DNA of 64,000 nucleotides from Solimonas sp. K1W22B-7. GTDB taxonomy: Bacteria; Pseudomonadota; Gammaproteobacteria; Nevskiales; Nevskiaceae. Both the position numbers and the translations under genes were made by a program. How positions within the stretch are numbered: position 1 is the stretch's first letter; each line of letters starts with the position of its first letter. Location of the stretch: contig NZ_CP031704.1 of the NCBI RefSeq assembly GCF_003428335.1, positions 1,860,001 to 1,924,000 on the forward strand, in the 5' to 3' direction. This document shows positions 16,912-25,661 of this stretch, one piece after another. The notes beneath the pieces were generated by a model, which was given only the letters and a program-made list of their open reading frames with translations, was not told where the DNA came from and searched no databases.

Positions 16912-18432
16912 TCAGCGCTTCACGATCCGCACCACCACCTCCGTCGCCCCCGGCAGGTTCTCCAGCTTCAGCAGCCCGGCATTGGCCGCCGACAGGCTGC
17001 GCGCGCCGGTCACTTCCAGCGTATAGCCCTGTGGGTAATGCAGCGCCACCGGCACGTAGATCTCGGTGGGCGCCTGCGCCGTGCGCGGTATGTAGCGGTA
17101 GTTGAACTCGCCGCTGTCCGGGTCGAAGGACAGGGACTGCGGGATGCCGGCCGTCGCCTGCGGATAGCTGCGCGACAGGATGCGCAGCTTGTCCGTCTTG
17201 ACGCTGCCCAGGTCGGCGTCGTCGGTGAACAGGCTCTGGCTGCCGCTGCCCTGCGACTCGGTGGTCGGGTCCTGCCAGTTCTTGTACTGCCAGTAGTGCC
17301 AGCCGGCCAGGTGCTCGTCGGCCAGCGTCGCCACCTGGCGCAGCACGTCGAGGTCGTCGGTGGCGCCGAATTCGGTCAGCAGTTCCACCGCCTGCATGCG
17401 GTCGGCCTGGTCGCGGGCGTAGTTGAAGGTGCGCGGGCCGAAGGCGGCGCAGGTTTCGTTCAGGGGCAGGGCCTGCAGCAGGCCCAGCTGCACCGAGTTG
17501 GCCAGGGTGGTCAGCGGGCAGTAGTAGTGGAAGGAGTAGCCCAGCTGGGTCTCCCCGGGCACGGCGCTGAAGCCGGTGGGAGCGCCGACGCTGATCATCG
17601 GCTGCGGCTCGAACCAGACCATGTTGTGCGGGTCGACGCTGCGGATGCCGGCCAGGGCGTACTCGAAGAAGCCCTGCAGCTCGCCGCTGTCGTGCGCCGG
17701 GCAACCGACGAAGGGGATCAGGCAGGTGGGGTACTCCAGGCCCGCCCAGGGCTCGTTGAACAGGTCGTAGCCCATCGAATAGGGCTGGTCGCGCCAGCGG
17801 CGCGCCACGCCGATCCAGGCGTCGCGGAAGCCGTCGCGCACCGGCCCCCGCTCCGCCCAGAGATTGTCGAAGGCCTGCGACAGCTGCGGCGTGAAGTAGT
17901 TGAAGGGGAAGCCGAAGGACGGCGGTCCGAGCAGGTCGGTGAGGCTGCCGCGCAGTTGCTCCACCGCCCAGTCCGGCACACCCTCGCCCTGGTAGGCCGG
18001 GCCCAGCAGGTCCTGGTGGAAGTCGAACAGCATCCAGATCCTGCGCGAGGCCAGCAGCTGCACCACGCGATCCCAGGCCTGCAGGTAGCCCTGGTCGACC
18101 TCGCCGGGCGCATGTGGAGACACGCCGACCCACAGGGTGCCGATGCGGGCCGCGTTGAAGCCCTGGTCCGCCAGCCAGTCGGCGTCGGCGGCGACGAAGC
18201 CCTCGGACGTGGCGGGCGGATGGAAGGGCTCCACCTTCCACACCATGTTGACGCCGTGCAGCAGCACCACGCGGCCCTGCGGGTCCACCAGCCAGCGGCC
18301 GTCGCGGCGCAGCTGGGGCGGCTCGGCAGTCGTCCCGGTGTTGCCGGAGGAGGGCGTCGAGGAACCGCAGCCAGACAGGCCGGCAAGCAGCAGCAGGGCG
18401 GCCAGGCCCCCACGAATCAGGGTTTTACGCAC
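16912..18432 (-). CDS. Glycoside hydrolase family 5 lipoprotein (endoglycoceramidase-like)
   Basis: A 506-residue lipoprotein (lipobox LSGC, Cys22). The GH5 barrel carries LLHGVNMVWK, ADWLADQGFNAARIG, MLFDFHQDLLG, the acid/base Glu227 in YDLFNEPW and the nucleophile Glu354 in LLTEFGAT. A small beta-sandwich at the C-terminus (EIYVPVALHYPQGYTLEV) is usual in the endoglycosylceramidase group. Expected activity is cleavage of a beta-glycosidic bond in a glycolipid or glucan. It is divergent from the Rieske oxygenase gene, with 166 bp between (18433-18598). Confidence 0.86.
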   Translation of the reverse strand: MRKTLIRGGLAALLLLAGLSGCGSSTPSSGNTGTTAEPPQLRRDGRWLVDPQGRVVLLHGVNMVWKVEPFHPPATSEGFVAADADWLADQGFNAARIGTLWVGVSPHAPGEVDQGYLQAWDRVVQLLASRRIWMLFDFHQDLLGPAYQGEGVPDWAVEQLRGSLTDLLGPPSFGFPFNYFTPQLSQAFDNLWAERGPVRDGFRDAWIGVARRWRDQPYSMGYDLFNEPWAGLEYPTCLIPFVGCPAHDSGELQGFFEYALAGIRSVDPHNMVWFEPQPMISVGAPTGFSAVPGETQLGYSFHYYCPLTTLANSVQLGLLQALPLNETCAAFGPRTFNYARDQADRMQAVELLTEFGATDDLDVLRQVATLADEHLAGWHYWQYKNWQDPTTESQGSGSQSLFTDDADLGSVKTDKLRILSRSYPQATAGIPQSLSFDPDSGEFNYRYIPRTAQAPTEIYVPVALHYPQGYTLEVTGARSLSAANAGLLKLENLPGATEVVVRIVKR

Positions 18433-18598
18433 GTTTTCTCCTCCGGATCGGCGGCGGTACCGGTCCTGGTCCGCCGCTCATGGTGTGATGCAGGTATGAA
18501 ACGCCGTGCGGGCGGGTGGGTGATTCACTCAAACGGATGATGTGCGCGCATCCGACCGTGGAGACACTGCGCTCCATTAGCCCCCAGGAGCAAACCCC

Positions 18599-19699
18599 AT
18601 GGCTGCGGTAATCAAGACGCCGATGCACAAAATCGAGGCTGCGGCCCCGCCCGATCGCTACGCACGCGGCTGGCATTGCCTGGGCCTGGCCGAGCCGTAC
18701 CGGGACGGCAAGCCGCACGGCATCAACATCTTCGGCACCCGCCTGGTGGTCTTCAAGGGCGAGAGCGGCAAGCTCAGCATCATCGACGCCTGGTGCCCGC
18801 ACATGGGCGCGGATTTGGCACTGGGCTGCGTCAAGGGCGAGTCGGTGGTCTGCAAGTTCCACGGCTGGGCCTGGGGCGGCGACGGCGTCTGCAACGAGAT
18901 TCCCTACGCCAAGCGCATTCCGCCCAAGGCGCGCGTGAAGAGCTGGCAGACCTGTGAAGAGAACAAGATGCTCTTCGTCTGGAACGACCCGGAAGGCAAC
19001 GGCCCGACGCCGGACGTGGCGATCCCGCGCATCGACCCGGTGTTCAATCCGGACGAATGGTCCGACTGGTCGCTGGTGCAGTGGACCATCAAGGCCAACT
19101 GCCGCGAGCTGGTCGACAACATCGCCGACATGGCCCACTTCGTTTCCGTGCACGGCTCGGACAACGTCGTCTACTTCGCCAACCTGTTCGAGAACCACAA
19201 GGCCACCCAGGTCATGGTGGGCATCAACAGCAAGCTCGGCGGCTCCGACGAGTACCTGACCACTATCGCCAGCTACTACGGCCCGGCCTACCAGATCACC
19301 CACATGTTCGGCTCCATGGGCGGCTACCCGGTGGAATCGATCCTGCTGAACTCGCACACCCCGATCGACCAGAACAGCTTCGAGCTGCGTTTCGGCGTGC
19401 TGGTGAAGAAGTTCCCCGGCATGAGCCAGGAAGCCTGTGACGCGATGGTCAAGCAGTACGTCGACCTGACCAACAAGGCCTTCGGCGAAGACGTCGAGAT
19501 CTGGCACAACAAGGTGCGCATCGACAACCCGCTGCTCTGCGACGGCGATGGCCCGGTCTACCAGAACCGCCAGTGGTACGAGCAGTTCTACATCGACGCC
19601 GCCGCCGTGCCGGGCGAGCTGCGCGCAAAGCGCGTGGTCGAGATCGACAAGGGGCTGGAGAAGAAGCCGGAGATGAAGCACGCGTTCGACAACGTGTGA
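18599..19699 (+). CDS. kshA: Rieske non-heme iron oxygenase, KshA-like (3-ketosteroid 9-alpha-hydroxylase)
   Basis: A 366-residue oxygenase component. The Rieske [2Fe-2S] ligands are Cys66/His68 (CPHMGADL) and Cys85/His88 (CKFHGW). The mononuclear iron site shows the KshA-type pattern RELVDNIADMAHFVSVH with Asp177, His180 and His185. The length and the C-terminal layout match KshA, which hydroxylates C9 of 3-ketosteroids; together with KstD this opens ring B. KshA needs a reductase (KshB), which I do not see in the window. It is monocistronic: divergent from the GH5 gene and closed by a terminator. Another steroid or Rieske substrate remains possible. Confidence 0.82.
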   Translation: MAAVIKTPMHKIEAAAPPDRYARGWHCLGLAEPYRDGKPHGINIFGTRLVVFKGESGKLSIIDAWCPHMGADLALGCVKGESVVCKFHGWAWGGDGVCNEIPYAKRIPPKARVKSWQTCEENKMLFVWNDPEGNGPTPDVAIPRIDPVFNPDEWSDWSLVQWTIKANCRELVDNIADMAHFVSVHGSDNVVYFANLFENHKATQVMVGINSKLGGSDEYLTTIASYYGPAYQITHMFGSMGGYPVESILLNSHTPIDQNSFELRFGVLVKKFPGMSQEACDAMVKQYVDLTNKAFGEDVEIWHNKVRIDNPLLCDGDGPVYQNRQWYEQFYIDAAAVPGELRAKRVVEIDKGLEKKPEMKHAFDNV

Positions 19700-19715
19700 G
19701 CGGGTTGAGGTAAAG

Positions 19716-19745
19716 AAAAAGCCCCGCAGATGCGGGGCTTTTTCT
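19716..19745 (+). terminator. Terminator after the KshA-like gene
   Basis: AAAAAGCCCCGCA pairs with TGCGGGGCTTTTT around a GA loop, 17 bp after the stop codon. The stem is symmetric and could stop transcription from both sides. Confidence 0.88.
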
Positions 19746-19758
19746 TTCACCATACCGG

Positions 19759-19780
19759 TCATCCCGAGTGCCGCGAAGCG
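19759..19780. repeat. Short dispersed repeat, copy 1
   Basis: The 22-bp sequence TCATCCCGAGTGCCGCGAAGCG (given here only by its core CCCGAGTGCCGCG) recurs identically at 24323-24344. Both copies lie just downstream of a terminator, as expected for REP-like intergenic repeats. Confidence 0.6.
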
Positions 19781-19830
19781 GTGTATCGAGGGACGCTGGG
19801 CTACTCGGGGTGAACGGTCCGGTGGGGTTG

Positions 19831-21024
19831 TCAGCCGAGGCTGAACACACTCCGCAACAGCAACCTCACCAGCATCGTCTGCCGCGTCACGCCCGTCTTG
19901 CAGAAGATCGAGCGCAGATGCGTGCGCGCCGTGTTGCGGCGGATGTTCATCAGCTCGGCCGCCTCGTCCAGCGTCGAGCCCTCGGCCAGCAGCAGCGCCA
20001 TGCGCGATTCCACGCGGGTCAGGCCCAGCAGGCGCCGCACCAGGTCGAGCGAGGGCGGGGCGGTGTTGCAGTCCGGGTCGCGCAGGAAGATCACCGCGGC
20101 CGGGCGGCGCCGGGCATCGCACCAGTCGGCGCCCGGCACGGCCTTGACCACCAGCGACAGCCGCGCGCGGCCCGAGGGGCGCGACACCGGCATGGCCTCG
20201 ACCATGCCGCCGGCGACGGCGCCGCTGCCATGGCCCAGGCCGCGCTGGATCAGGCGCTGCAGCTCACGCCGGTCGTCGGCGTTGTCCGCCTGCAGGCCGT
20301 TGGGACCGCGCCAGAGGCCGTCGCGTTCCGCCAGGATGCGGCGCGCCTCGTCGTTGATCTCCAGGATCTCGCCGGTCTGCGACAGCGAGATCACGCCCAG
20401 CAGCATGCGGTTGACCGTGCCGGCCAGCATCTGGCGCTCGCATTCCAGCGAGTCCAGTTTCGACTGGATCTGGATCGACCGCTTCAGGTGCGGGAGGATG
20501 TAGCGGAACAGCGCCTTGTCCTGCTCGCCGAAGGGCAGGGAGCCATGGCCGCGGGTGGCGCGCAGGCGGCACTCGATGCCCTCCGGCGTGTAGACGTCCG
20601 CCCCCAGCACATACCGCACGTCCTGCGGCCGCAGGTAATCCTGGTACATCGGGCCTTCCAGCCACTGCTTGCCGATCAGTTCCTCCGGCGTCATCACCTC
20701 GCCTTCCTTGAGGCTGACGAAGGGATCCATCGCAAAGTACTGCTTTTCGTAGGACACCTGCGCCGCAGGGTTCCCGCCGACGTTGATCATCACGCCAGCG
20801 CTGTCGGCGGTCGGGGGGCGCAGGATCAGCGAGACATGCGCGGCCTGCAGGCGCAGCTGCAGCAGGCGCAACGCACTGTCCCAGGGGGGCTGCTCCAGGG
20901 CGCCCTCGTAGAGCGCGCCCAGCAGGTCGCCGACCTGGCGCGGCTCGCTGTCCAGGGGCTCCCGCGGCGGGGCGCGACGCGGAACGGGCGCCGGGGCGCG
21001 GACGCGGGGTTCGGTGGCTAACAT
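19831..21024 (-). CDS. LuxR-family transcriptional regulator, PAS-like sensor plus C-terminal HTH
   Basis: A 397-residue regulator. The first 60 residues are Pro/Arg rich. A sensor region resembling PAS/GAF-type folds spans about 60-330, including TGEILEINDEARRIL. The C-terminal LuxR helix-turn-helix is about 335-395 (LGLTRVESRMALLLAEGSTL, then RRNTARTHLRSIFCKTGVTR). It is of the type found beside catabolic genes in steroid- and hydrocarbon-degrading Gammaproteobacteria. The ATG at 21024 has a GGAGGAGGAAG site; a much longer in-frame extension upstream is not credible. It is divergent from a DUF1329 gene, with a palindrome between them. Confidence 0.85.
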   Translation of the reverse strand: MLATEPRVRAPAPVPRRAPPREPLDSEPRQVGDLLGALYEGALEQPPWDSALRLLQLRLQAAHVSLILRPPTADSAGVMINVGGNPAAQVSYEKQYFAMDPFVSLKEGEVMTPEELIGKQWLEGPMYQDYLRPQDVRYVLGADVYTPEGIECRLRATRGHGSLPFGEQDKALFRYILPHLKRSIQIQSKLDSLECERQMLAGTVNRMLLGVISLSQTGEILEINDEARRILAERDGLWRGPNGLQADNADDRRELQRLIQRGLGHGSGAVAGGMVEAMPVSRPSGRARLSLVVKAVPGADWCDARRRPAAVIFLRDPDCNTAPPSLDLVRRLLGLTRVESRMALLLAEGSTLDEAAELMNIRRNTARTHLRSIFCKTGVTRQTMLVRLLLRSVFSLG

Positions 21025-21075
21025 GGCTTCCTCCTCCAGCCGCGGGGCATGGCCGCGGACCGGTACGTCAAAAAA

Positions 21076-21093
21076 ACATTGCAACTGCAATGT
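21076..21093. promoter_or_regulatory. Perfect palindrome between LuxR and DUF1329 genes
   Basis: ACATTGCA and TGCAATGT form a perfect 8-bp inverted repeat separated by AC. It lies 52 bp upstream of the LuxR start and about 160 bp upstream of the DUF1329 start at 21255. A regulator-binding site is the natural reading; which protein binds is unknown. Confidence 0.5.
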
Positions 21094-21254
21094 AACATGC
21101 CGCAAGCGGATTGCGAAGTGCCGGGTGCCCGGGCAAAAAATGTACTGTTTTCGGATGAGGCGGCGCCCTTTCACGCTCGCCGACACTGCAGGGACTCGTA
21201 GACCCGGAAAAAGGGCGCGGGCGAAGGGCAACCATCAGTCGGAGGAGACTTGCG

Positions 21255-22631
21255 ATGCGTTCCAGGATTTGCACGGCATTTTTCAGCGCTGCGGTCGTTT
21301 TGGCCCTCGCACCTGCCACAGCCAGCGCCAAGCTGACGCCCGAGGAAGCGGCGAAGCTCGATGGCCCTGAGCTGAACTGCCAGGGCGGCACGCGCGCCGG
21401 CAACAAGGACGGCAGCATCCCCAAGTGGGGTGGCCAGTGGGTCGGCAAGTGGCCGGGCATGAAGGGGCCTCACGGCTATGAGCCGGGTCCTTATGCGGCC
21501 GAGAAGCCGTCGTTCACGATCACCGCGCAGAACATGTCCCAGTACGCCGGCAAGCTCACCGCCGGCCAGAAGGAACTGTTCAAGAAGTACCCGCAGAACT
21601 ACAGCATGATCGTCTACCCGACGCATCGCGACTTCGGCAACCCGCAGTGGGTCTGCGATCTCACCAAGAAGAACGCCGTGGAGTCGGAGATCACCGACGG
21701 CGGCAAGGCGGTCACCGGCACCGGTGGTGCCCCCACCTTCCCGATCCCCAAAAGCGGCCTGGAGGCGATCTGGTCGGTCAAGACCGCGTTCCGCGCCTGG
21801 ACCGAGAAGGGCGTCCTGGATATCGCCGACGTCTACGGCAACGGCACCATCGCCTGGGGTCGCAACAGGTTCTTCACCATGAACGTGATGAACGACCCGA
21901 ACACGCGTCGTTCGCTGACCGACAAGATCAACAGCTACTTCTATACCGCCTACCTGCTGCCCGAGCGCGACAAGGGCCTGGTGGCGGTCGGCTTCCAGCC
22001 CAACGCCTTCGTCAGCGACGCCACCCAGGCCTGGCAGTACCTGCCCGGCACGCGCCGCGTGCGCCAGGCACCGGAGATCGGCTACGACTACCCGGTGCCG
22101 CCGGCCGGCCTGCACACCACCGACGAGGACTACGGCTTCAACGGCTCGCCGGAGCGCTACAACTGGAAACTGCTGGGCAAGCAGGAGGTCTACCTGCCGT
22201 TCCACAACTTCAAGATCAACGACCCGACGATCAAGTACAAGGAACTGGTCACGCCCAACACGATCAATCCGAAGTACGTGCGCTACGAACTGCGCCGTGT
22301 CTGGGTGATCGAGGCCAACCTGATCCAGGGTCTGCGCCACCAGTACAAGACCCGCCGCATCTACGTCGACGAGGACAGCTGGCAGGTGCTCTGGGCCGAC
22401 CACTACGACGGCCGCGACCAGCTCTGGCGCATCGCCGTGATCCTGTACTTCTACTCGCAGGAATCCGCTGCGCATCACCGCGGCGTGCAGTTGTTCCATG
22501 ACCTCACGGCCGGCGTCTACGAGGCCACCAACCTGCTCAACGAGCGCAAGCCCGAAGACTGGTGGCGCGTCAATACGCCGATGACGCCGGGCATGTTCAC
22601 CCCCGAGGCCGCCGCCAGAGCGGGCCATTGA
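21255..22631 (+). CDS. DUF1329 family protein
   Basis: A 458-residue exported protein with a signal peptide ending near ASA-K (about residue 26). It carries the family blocks AGNKDGSIP (about 49-57), YEPGPYAAEKP, SPERYNWKLLGKQEVY, YELRRVWV and VDEDSW. The start has a GGAGGAG site 12 bp upstream. It is divergently transcribed from a LuxR regulator and followed by an aldehyde dehydrogenase after a hairpin. It is one of four DUF1329 paralogues in this window and is closest in appearance to the one at 41918. The LolB-like fold of the family suggests periplasmic handling of a hydrophobic molecule. Confidence 0.9.
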   Translation: MRSRICTAFFSAAVVLALAPATASAKLTPEEAAKLDGPELNCQGGTRAGNKDGSIPKWGGQWVGKWPGMKGPHGYEPGPYAAEKPSFTITAQNMSQYAGKLTAGQKELFKKYPQNYSMIVYPTHRDFGNPQWVCDLTKKNAVESEITDGGKAVTGTGGAPTFPIPKSGLEAIWSVKTAFRAWTEKGVLDIADVYGNGTIAWGRNRFFTMNVMNDPNTRRSLTDKINSYFYTAYLLPERDKGLVAVGFQPNAFVSDATQAWQYLPGTRRVRQAPEIGYDYPVPPAGLHTTDEDYGFNGSPERYNWKLLGKQEVYLPFHNFKINDPTIKYKELVTPNTINPKYVRYELRRVWVIEANLIQGLRHQYKTRRIYVDEDSWQVLWADHYDGRDQLWRIAVILYFYSQESAAHHRGVQLFHDLTAGVYEATNLLNERKPEDWWRVNTPMTPGMFTPEAAARAGH

Positions 22632-22656
22632 TCGGCATCTAGGCCATCCGGACGAC

Positions 22657-22690
22657 CACAATGACCGCGAAAGTGGTCATTGTGCGTTTT
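22657..22690 (+). terminator. Terminator after DUF1329 (21255)
   Basis: CACAATGACC pairs with GGTCATTGTG around an 8-base loop and is followed by CGTTTT, 25 bp after the stop. The T-tract is short, so termination may be partial. Confidence 0.65.
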
Positions 22691-22746
22691 CCGGGGGCTT
22701 TTCCCTTGGCATCCCGTACCCCAAAATTTTGAATCGAGACACCGCC

Positions 22747-24255
22747 ATGAGTTCTGTCGTCGACATCCGCGCCGGCCAGGCCGCCCATATCCGCCCGCTG
22801 TTCGACCGTCTCGCCGCCAAGGCGCCGGACTACAACCTGACCAGCGCCGAGCAGCGCATCGCGAAGATCAAGCGCCTGATGGCGACGGTGCTGAAGTACC
22901 GCAAGGAAATCTACGAAACCGGTCGCCTCGAGCGCGGCCTGACGCCGCCCGACATGGACGGCGAGCTGGTCATGCTAAAGTTCGAGGCCGAGTTCATCGA
23001 GCGCAACCTCGCCAGCTGGATGAAGCCGAAGCAGGCTGACGGCCCTTCGCTGATGACCCTGGGCAAGAAGTGCTACATGCACTACGAGGCCAAGGGCATG
23101 GTGTTGACGCTGCCGAGCTGGAACGCCCCCTACGTCATCGGCCTGCTGCCGACCCTGGGTGCGATCGCCGCCGGCAACGCCGTGATGCTCAAGCCCTCCG
23201 AGCTGGCGCCGCATTCCTCGGCCCTGCTTGCCAAGATTGTCCAGGAAGCCCTCCCGGACGGCGACGTCACCGTCGTCGAGGGCGGCATCGAAGTGGCCCA
23301 GGCCCTGCTGGCCTGTCCCTTCCACCACATCTTCTACATCGGCAACAACACCGTCGGCCGCATCGTGATGAAGGCTGCCGCCGATCATTTCGCCTCGGTC
23401 ACGCTGGAGATGGGCGGCAAGAATCCGTCGATCATCGACAAGAGCGCCGACATCGAGGACGCGGCGCTGAAGACCTCCTGGGGCCGCATGTGCAACGCCG
23501 GCCAGGCCTGCATCGCGCCGGACTACATCCTGGCGCACGAGTCGATCATCCAGAAGTTCACCGACTCGCTGGTGAAGGAAATCACCGCGATGTACAACCC
23601 GGACGGCAAGGGCTTCGACAAGAACCCCGAGTTCCCGCGCATCATCAACGCCCGCCACTTCGAGCGCATCAAGGGCCTGGTGGAGGATGCGCGCGCCAAG
23701 GGTGCGAAGATCGTCATGGGTGGCGAGTACAACGCCGAGCTGCGCTACATCGCCCCGACCGTGGTCACCAACGTGACCGAAGACATGAAGATCATGCAGG
23801 AAGAGATCTTCGGGCCGGTGATCGTGGTCAAGCCCTGGAAGAACCGCGACGAGGTGATCAAGGAAATCCGCGGCCGTGACAAGCCGCTGGCGCTCTACGT
23901 CTTCGCCAAGGACCAGGAGGCCTGGGAGTTCTTCCGCAACAACACCACCTCGGGCAGCACGGTGCTGAACCACAACGTCGTGCAGTCGGGCACCAACCCC
24001 TACATCTCCTTCGGCGGCGTCAACAGCAGCGGCATCGGCCGCATGGTCGGCCACGCCACCTTCCTGGAGTGCTCCAACCAGCGCGCCGTGATGGAAGAGG
24101 GCCCGGCCCTGATGGATCCGCGCGACTTTTTCCCGCCGCTGACGGACAAGTACAAGAAGCAGCTGACGCAGATGATCGAGGGCAAGCCCTTGGCGCCGGC
24201 GATGGTCAAGTTGATCAGTGGGGTCGTGAACTTCATGGGCAAGTTCAAGCGCTGA
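22747..24255 (+). CDS. Aldehyde dehydrogenase (class 3 / coniferyl-aldehyde dehydrogenase-like)
   Basis: A 502-residue NAD(P)-dependent aldehyde dehydrogenase. The general base Glu221 lies in VTLEMGGKNP and the catalytic Cys255 in CNAGQACIAPDY; the APDY continuation and the lack of a long N-terminal extension match the class 3 (fatty or aromatic aldehyde) branch. KPSELAPHSS and GPVIVVKPW are further conserved blocks. The start at 22747 replaces an upstream TTG at 22729. It could oxidise aldehydes from side-chain degradation, but no direct substrate evidence is seen. It ends before a terminator. Confidence 0.88.
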   Translation: MSSVVDIRAGQAAHIRPLFDRLAAKAPDYNLTSAEQRIAKIKRLMATVLKYRKEIYETGRLERGLTPPDMDGELVMLKFEAEFIERNLASWMKPKQADGPSLMTLGKKCYMHYEAKGMVLTLPSWNAPYVIGLLPTLGAIAAGNAVMLKPSELAPHSSALLAKIVQEALPDGDVTVVEGGIEVAQALLACPFHHIFYIGNNTVGRIVMKAAADHFASVTLEMGGKNPSIIDKSADIEDAALKTSWGRMCNAGQACIAPDYILAHESIIQKFTDSLVKEITAMYNPDGKGFDKNPEFPRIINARHFERIKGLVEDARAKGAKIVMGGEYNAELRYIAPTVVTNVTEDMKIMQEEIFGPVIVVKPWKNRDEVIKEIRGRDKPLALYVFAKDQEAWEFFRNNTTSGSTVLNHNVVQSGTNPYISFGGVNSSGIGRMVGHATFLECSNQRAVMEEGPALMDPRDFFPPLTDKYKKQLTQMIEGKPLAPAMVKLISGVVNFMGKFKR

Positions 24256-24276
24256 GCCCGCTGTGCAGACAAGAAC

Positions 24277-24301
24277 GCCCCGCCCAGTGCGGGGCTTTTT
24301 G
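24277..24301 (+). terminator. Terminator after aldehyde dehydrogenase
   Basis: GCCCCGC pairs with GCGGGGC around CCAGT and is followed by TTTTT, 21 bp after the stop. Confidence 0.85.
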
Positions 24302-24322
24302 TTGATCGATCCGCCGAACCGT

Positions 24323-24344
24323 TCATCCCGAGTGCCGCGAAGCG
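24323..24344. repeat. Short dispersed repeat, copy 2
   Basis: An identical second copy of the 22-bp repeat at 19759-19780, again just downstream of a terminator. The rest of 24345-24500 has local inverted sequences (GCATTGCC and AATGGCATTGCC type) but no gene. Confidence 0.6.
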
Positions 24345-24504
24345 GGTGAAGCAATGCCTAAATGGCATTGCCTGCATTGCCGAACGCCCGGCCATGGAAT
24401 GTTTGGCCCTGCTGAGGCATGACTAAATGTCATGCCGAAGTAAGCCAAACATGGGCTGGGGCTCATTTAGGTAGCTGTCGTCTCGCCATGGATGGCGCCA
24501 CCTC

Positions 24505-24639
24505 TTGTCCCCTCTCCCGCCTGCGGGAGAGGGTGGCCGAAGGCCGGGAGAGGGTTTCTGTAAATCAAGCTTGGGCCAGCCAGACTTCGATTTACAGAAA
24601 CCCTCTCCCTGAATCCCTCTCCCGCCTGCGGGAGAGGGA
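24505..24639. repeat. Composite palindromic repeat element (intergenic copy)
   Basis: The outer modules are the self-complementary CCCTCTCCCGCCTGCGGG at each end. Between them GGGAGAGGGTTTCTGTAAAT and its exact complement form a 21-bp stem around a 22-base loop. The same architecture, including TTCTGTAAAT and TTTACAGAAACCC, occurs at 38182-38354 inside a coding sequence. No transposase is encoded, so it resembles a MITE or REP-derived element. Confidence 0.75.
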
Positions 24640-24643
24640 ACAC

Positions 24644-24668
24644 AAAAAAGCCCCGGTTTCCCAGGGCT
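24644..24668 (-). terminator. Terminator of the SDR gene
   Basis: On the minus strand AGCCCTGG pairs with CCGGGGCT around a GAAA tetraloop and is followed by six T, about 20 bp after the SDR stop. Confidence 0.88.
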
Positions 24669-24689
24669 CTTTGTTGCATCTAGGCAGGG

Positions 24690-25457
24690 TTAGATCCCAA
24701 ACCCGCCCGACACATTGATCTGCTGACCCGTGACATAGGTCGCCGTGGCCAGGTACACCGCCGCCTTGCCGATGTCCTCCGGCTTGCCCCAGCGCTTCAG
24801 GCACAGCAGCTTCTGGGTTTCGTCGATCCACTTCTGGTCGAACACGCCACGCTTGAGCAGTTCCAGGAACATGCCGGCTTCGATCACGCCCACCAGCACC
24901 GAGTTGGCGCGGATGTTGTTCCTGCCTTCTTCCTTGGCGATGCCGGTGATCAAGGCTTCGTTGGCGGCTTTCGGTGCCACCGAGAGACCGTCCTTGGCGG
25001 GCCACCAGACGTGGCCGGCGGAGCCCAGGTGCACGTAGGAGCCGCCGCCGCTGGCGCGCATATGCTCGATCGTGGCCTTGAAGGCATTGAAGAAGCCGTG
25101 AACCTCGATGCTGATCGACTTCTGCCACAGCTCCAGCGAGGTGTCGGCCAGATGCACCTGCTCCACCACCGGGCCGGCGGCCCAGACCACGGTATGGATG
25201 CGGCCGTGTTCCTTGATGGCGGCGGCGACGGCGGCCTCGATCTGCTTCGGGTCGGTGACATCGGCGGCGTGGATGCTGCCCTTGCGCCCCAGGGCCTTGA
25301 TCTCGCCAGCGACACGCTCGGCGACTTCCTGCTTCGAGCGGTACACGACGGCCACGTCGGAGCCGGAGGCGGCGAAGGTCGTCGCCACGCCCTGGCCGAT
25401 GCCGCCGCTGCCGCCGAACACCAGCGTCGCGCCCTTGGGGAAATCGTTGTTCTGCAT
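24690..25457 (-). CDS. Short-chain dehydrogenase/reductase family protein lacking the catalytic Tyr
   Basis: A 255-residue SDR-fold protein. The cofactor motif GGSGGIGQG is near the N-terminus (about 16-24), and the C-terminal segment YVTGQQINVSGGFG is typical. In the active site the Ser is present (LGSAGH), but the YxxxK motif reads SVAPK, with Ser exactly where Tyr should be (13 residues after the active Ser, 4 before Lys). The enzyme may therefore be non-catalytic, altered in chemistry, or use another residue. The ATG at 25457 is favoured (AAGGA site 5 bases upstream) over 25463. It is divergent from the DUF1302 gene at 25662. Confidence 0.85.
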   Translation of the reverse strand: MQNNDFPKGATLVFGGSGGIGQGVATTFAASGSDVAVVYRSKQEVAERVAGEIKALGRKGSIHAADVTDPKQIEAAVAAAIKEHGRIHTVVWAAGPVVEQVHLADTSLELWQKSISIEVHGFFNAFKATIEHMRASGGGSYVHLGSAGHVWWPAKDGLSVAPKAANEALITGIAKEEGRNNIRANSVLVGVIEAGMFLELLKRGVFDQKWIDETQKLLCLKRWGKPEDIGKAAVYLATATYVTGQQINVSGGFGI

Positions 25458-25661
25458 GGCCATCCTTGAGGTACTGGGAATGGCCTGCAGTATTCGGGTG
25501 CAGGCCCTCCGGAATCCTCACCCTTTGGGACGAACCCGAAGGCGGACCCTCGCATCGCAGTGCAGCAAAAATCTGTACGCAGTTTGAGGGAGGAGCCGGT
25601 AGACCATGCTCCCTAAGCTGGCGAAGCTGCCAGAACCAGAACGATCAGCCGGAGGAGGCTC

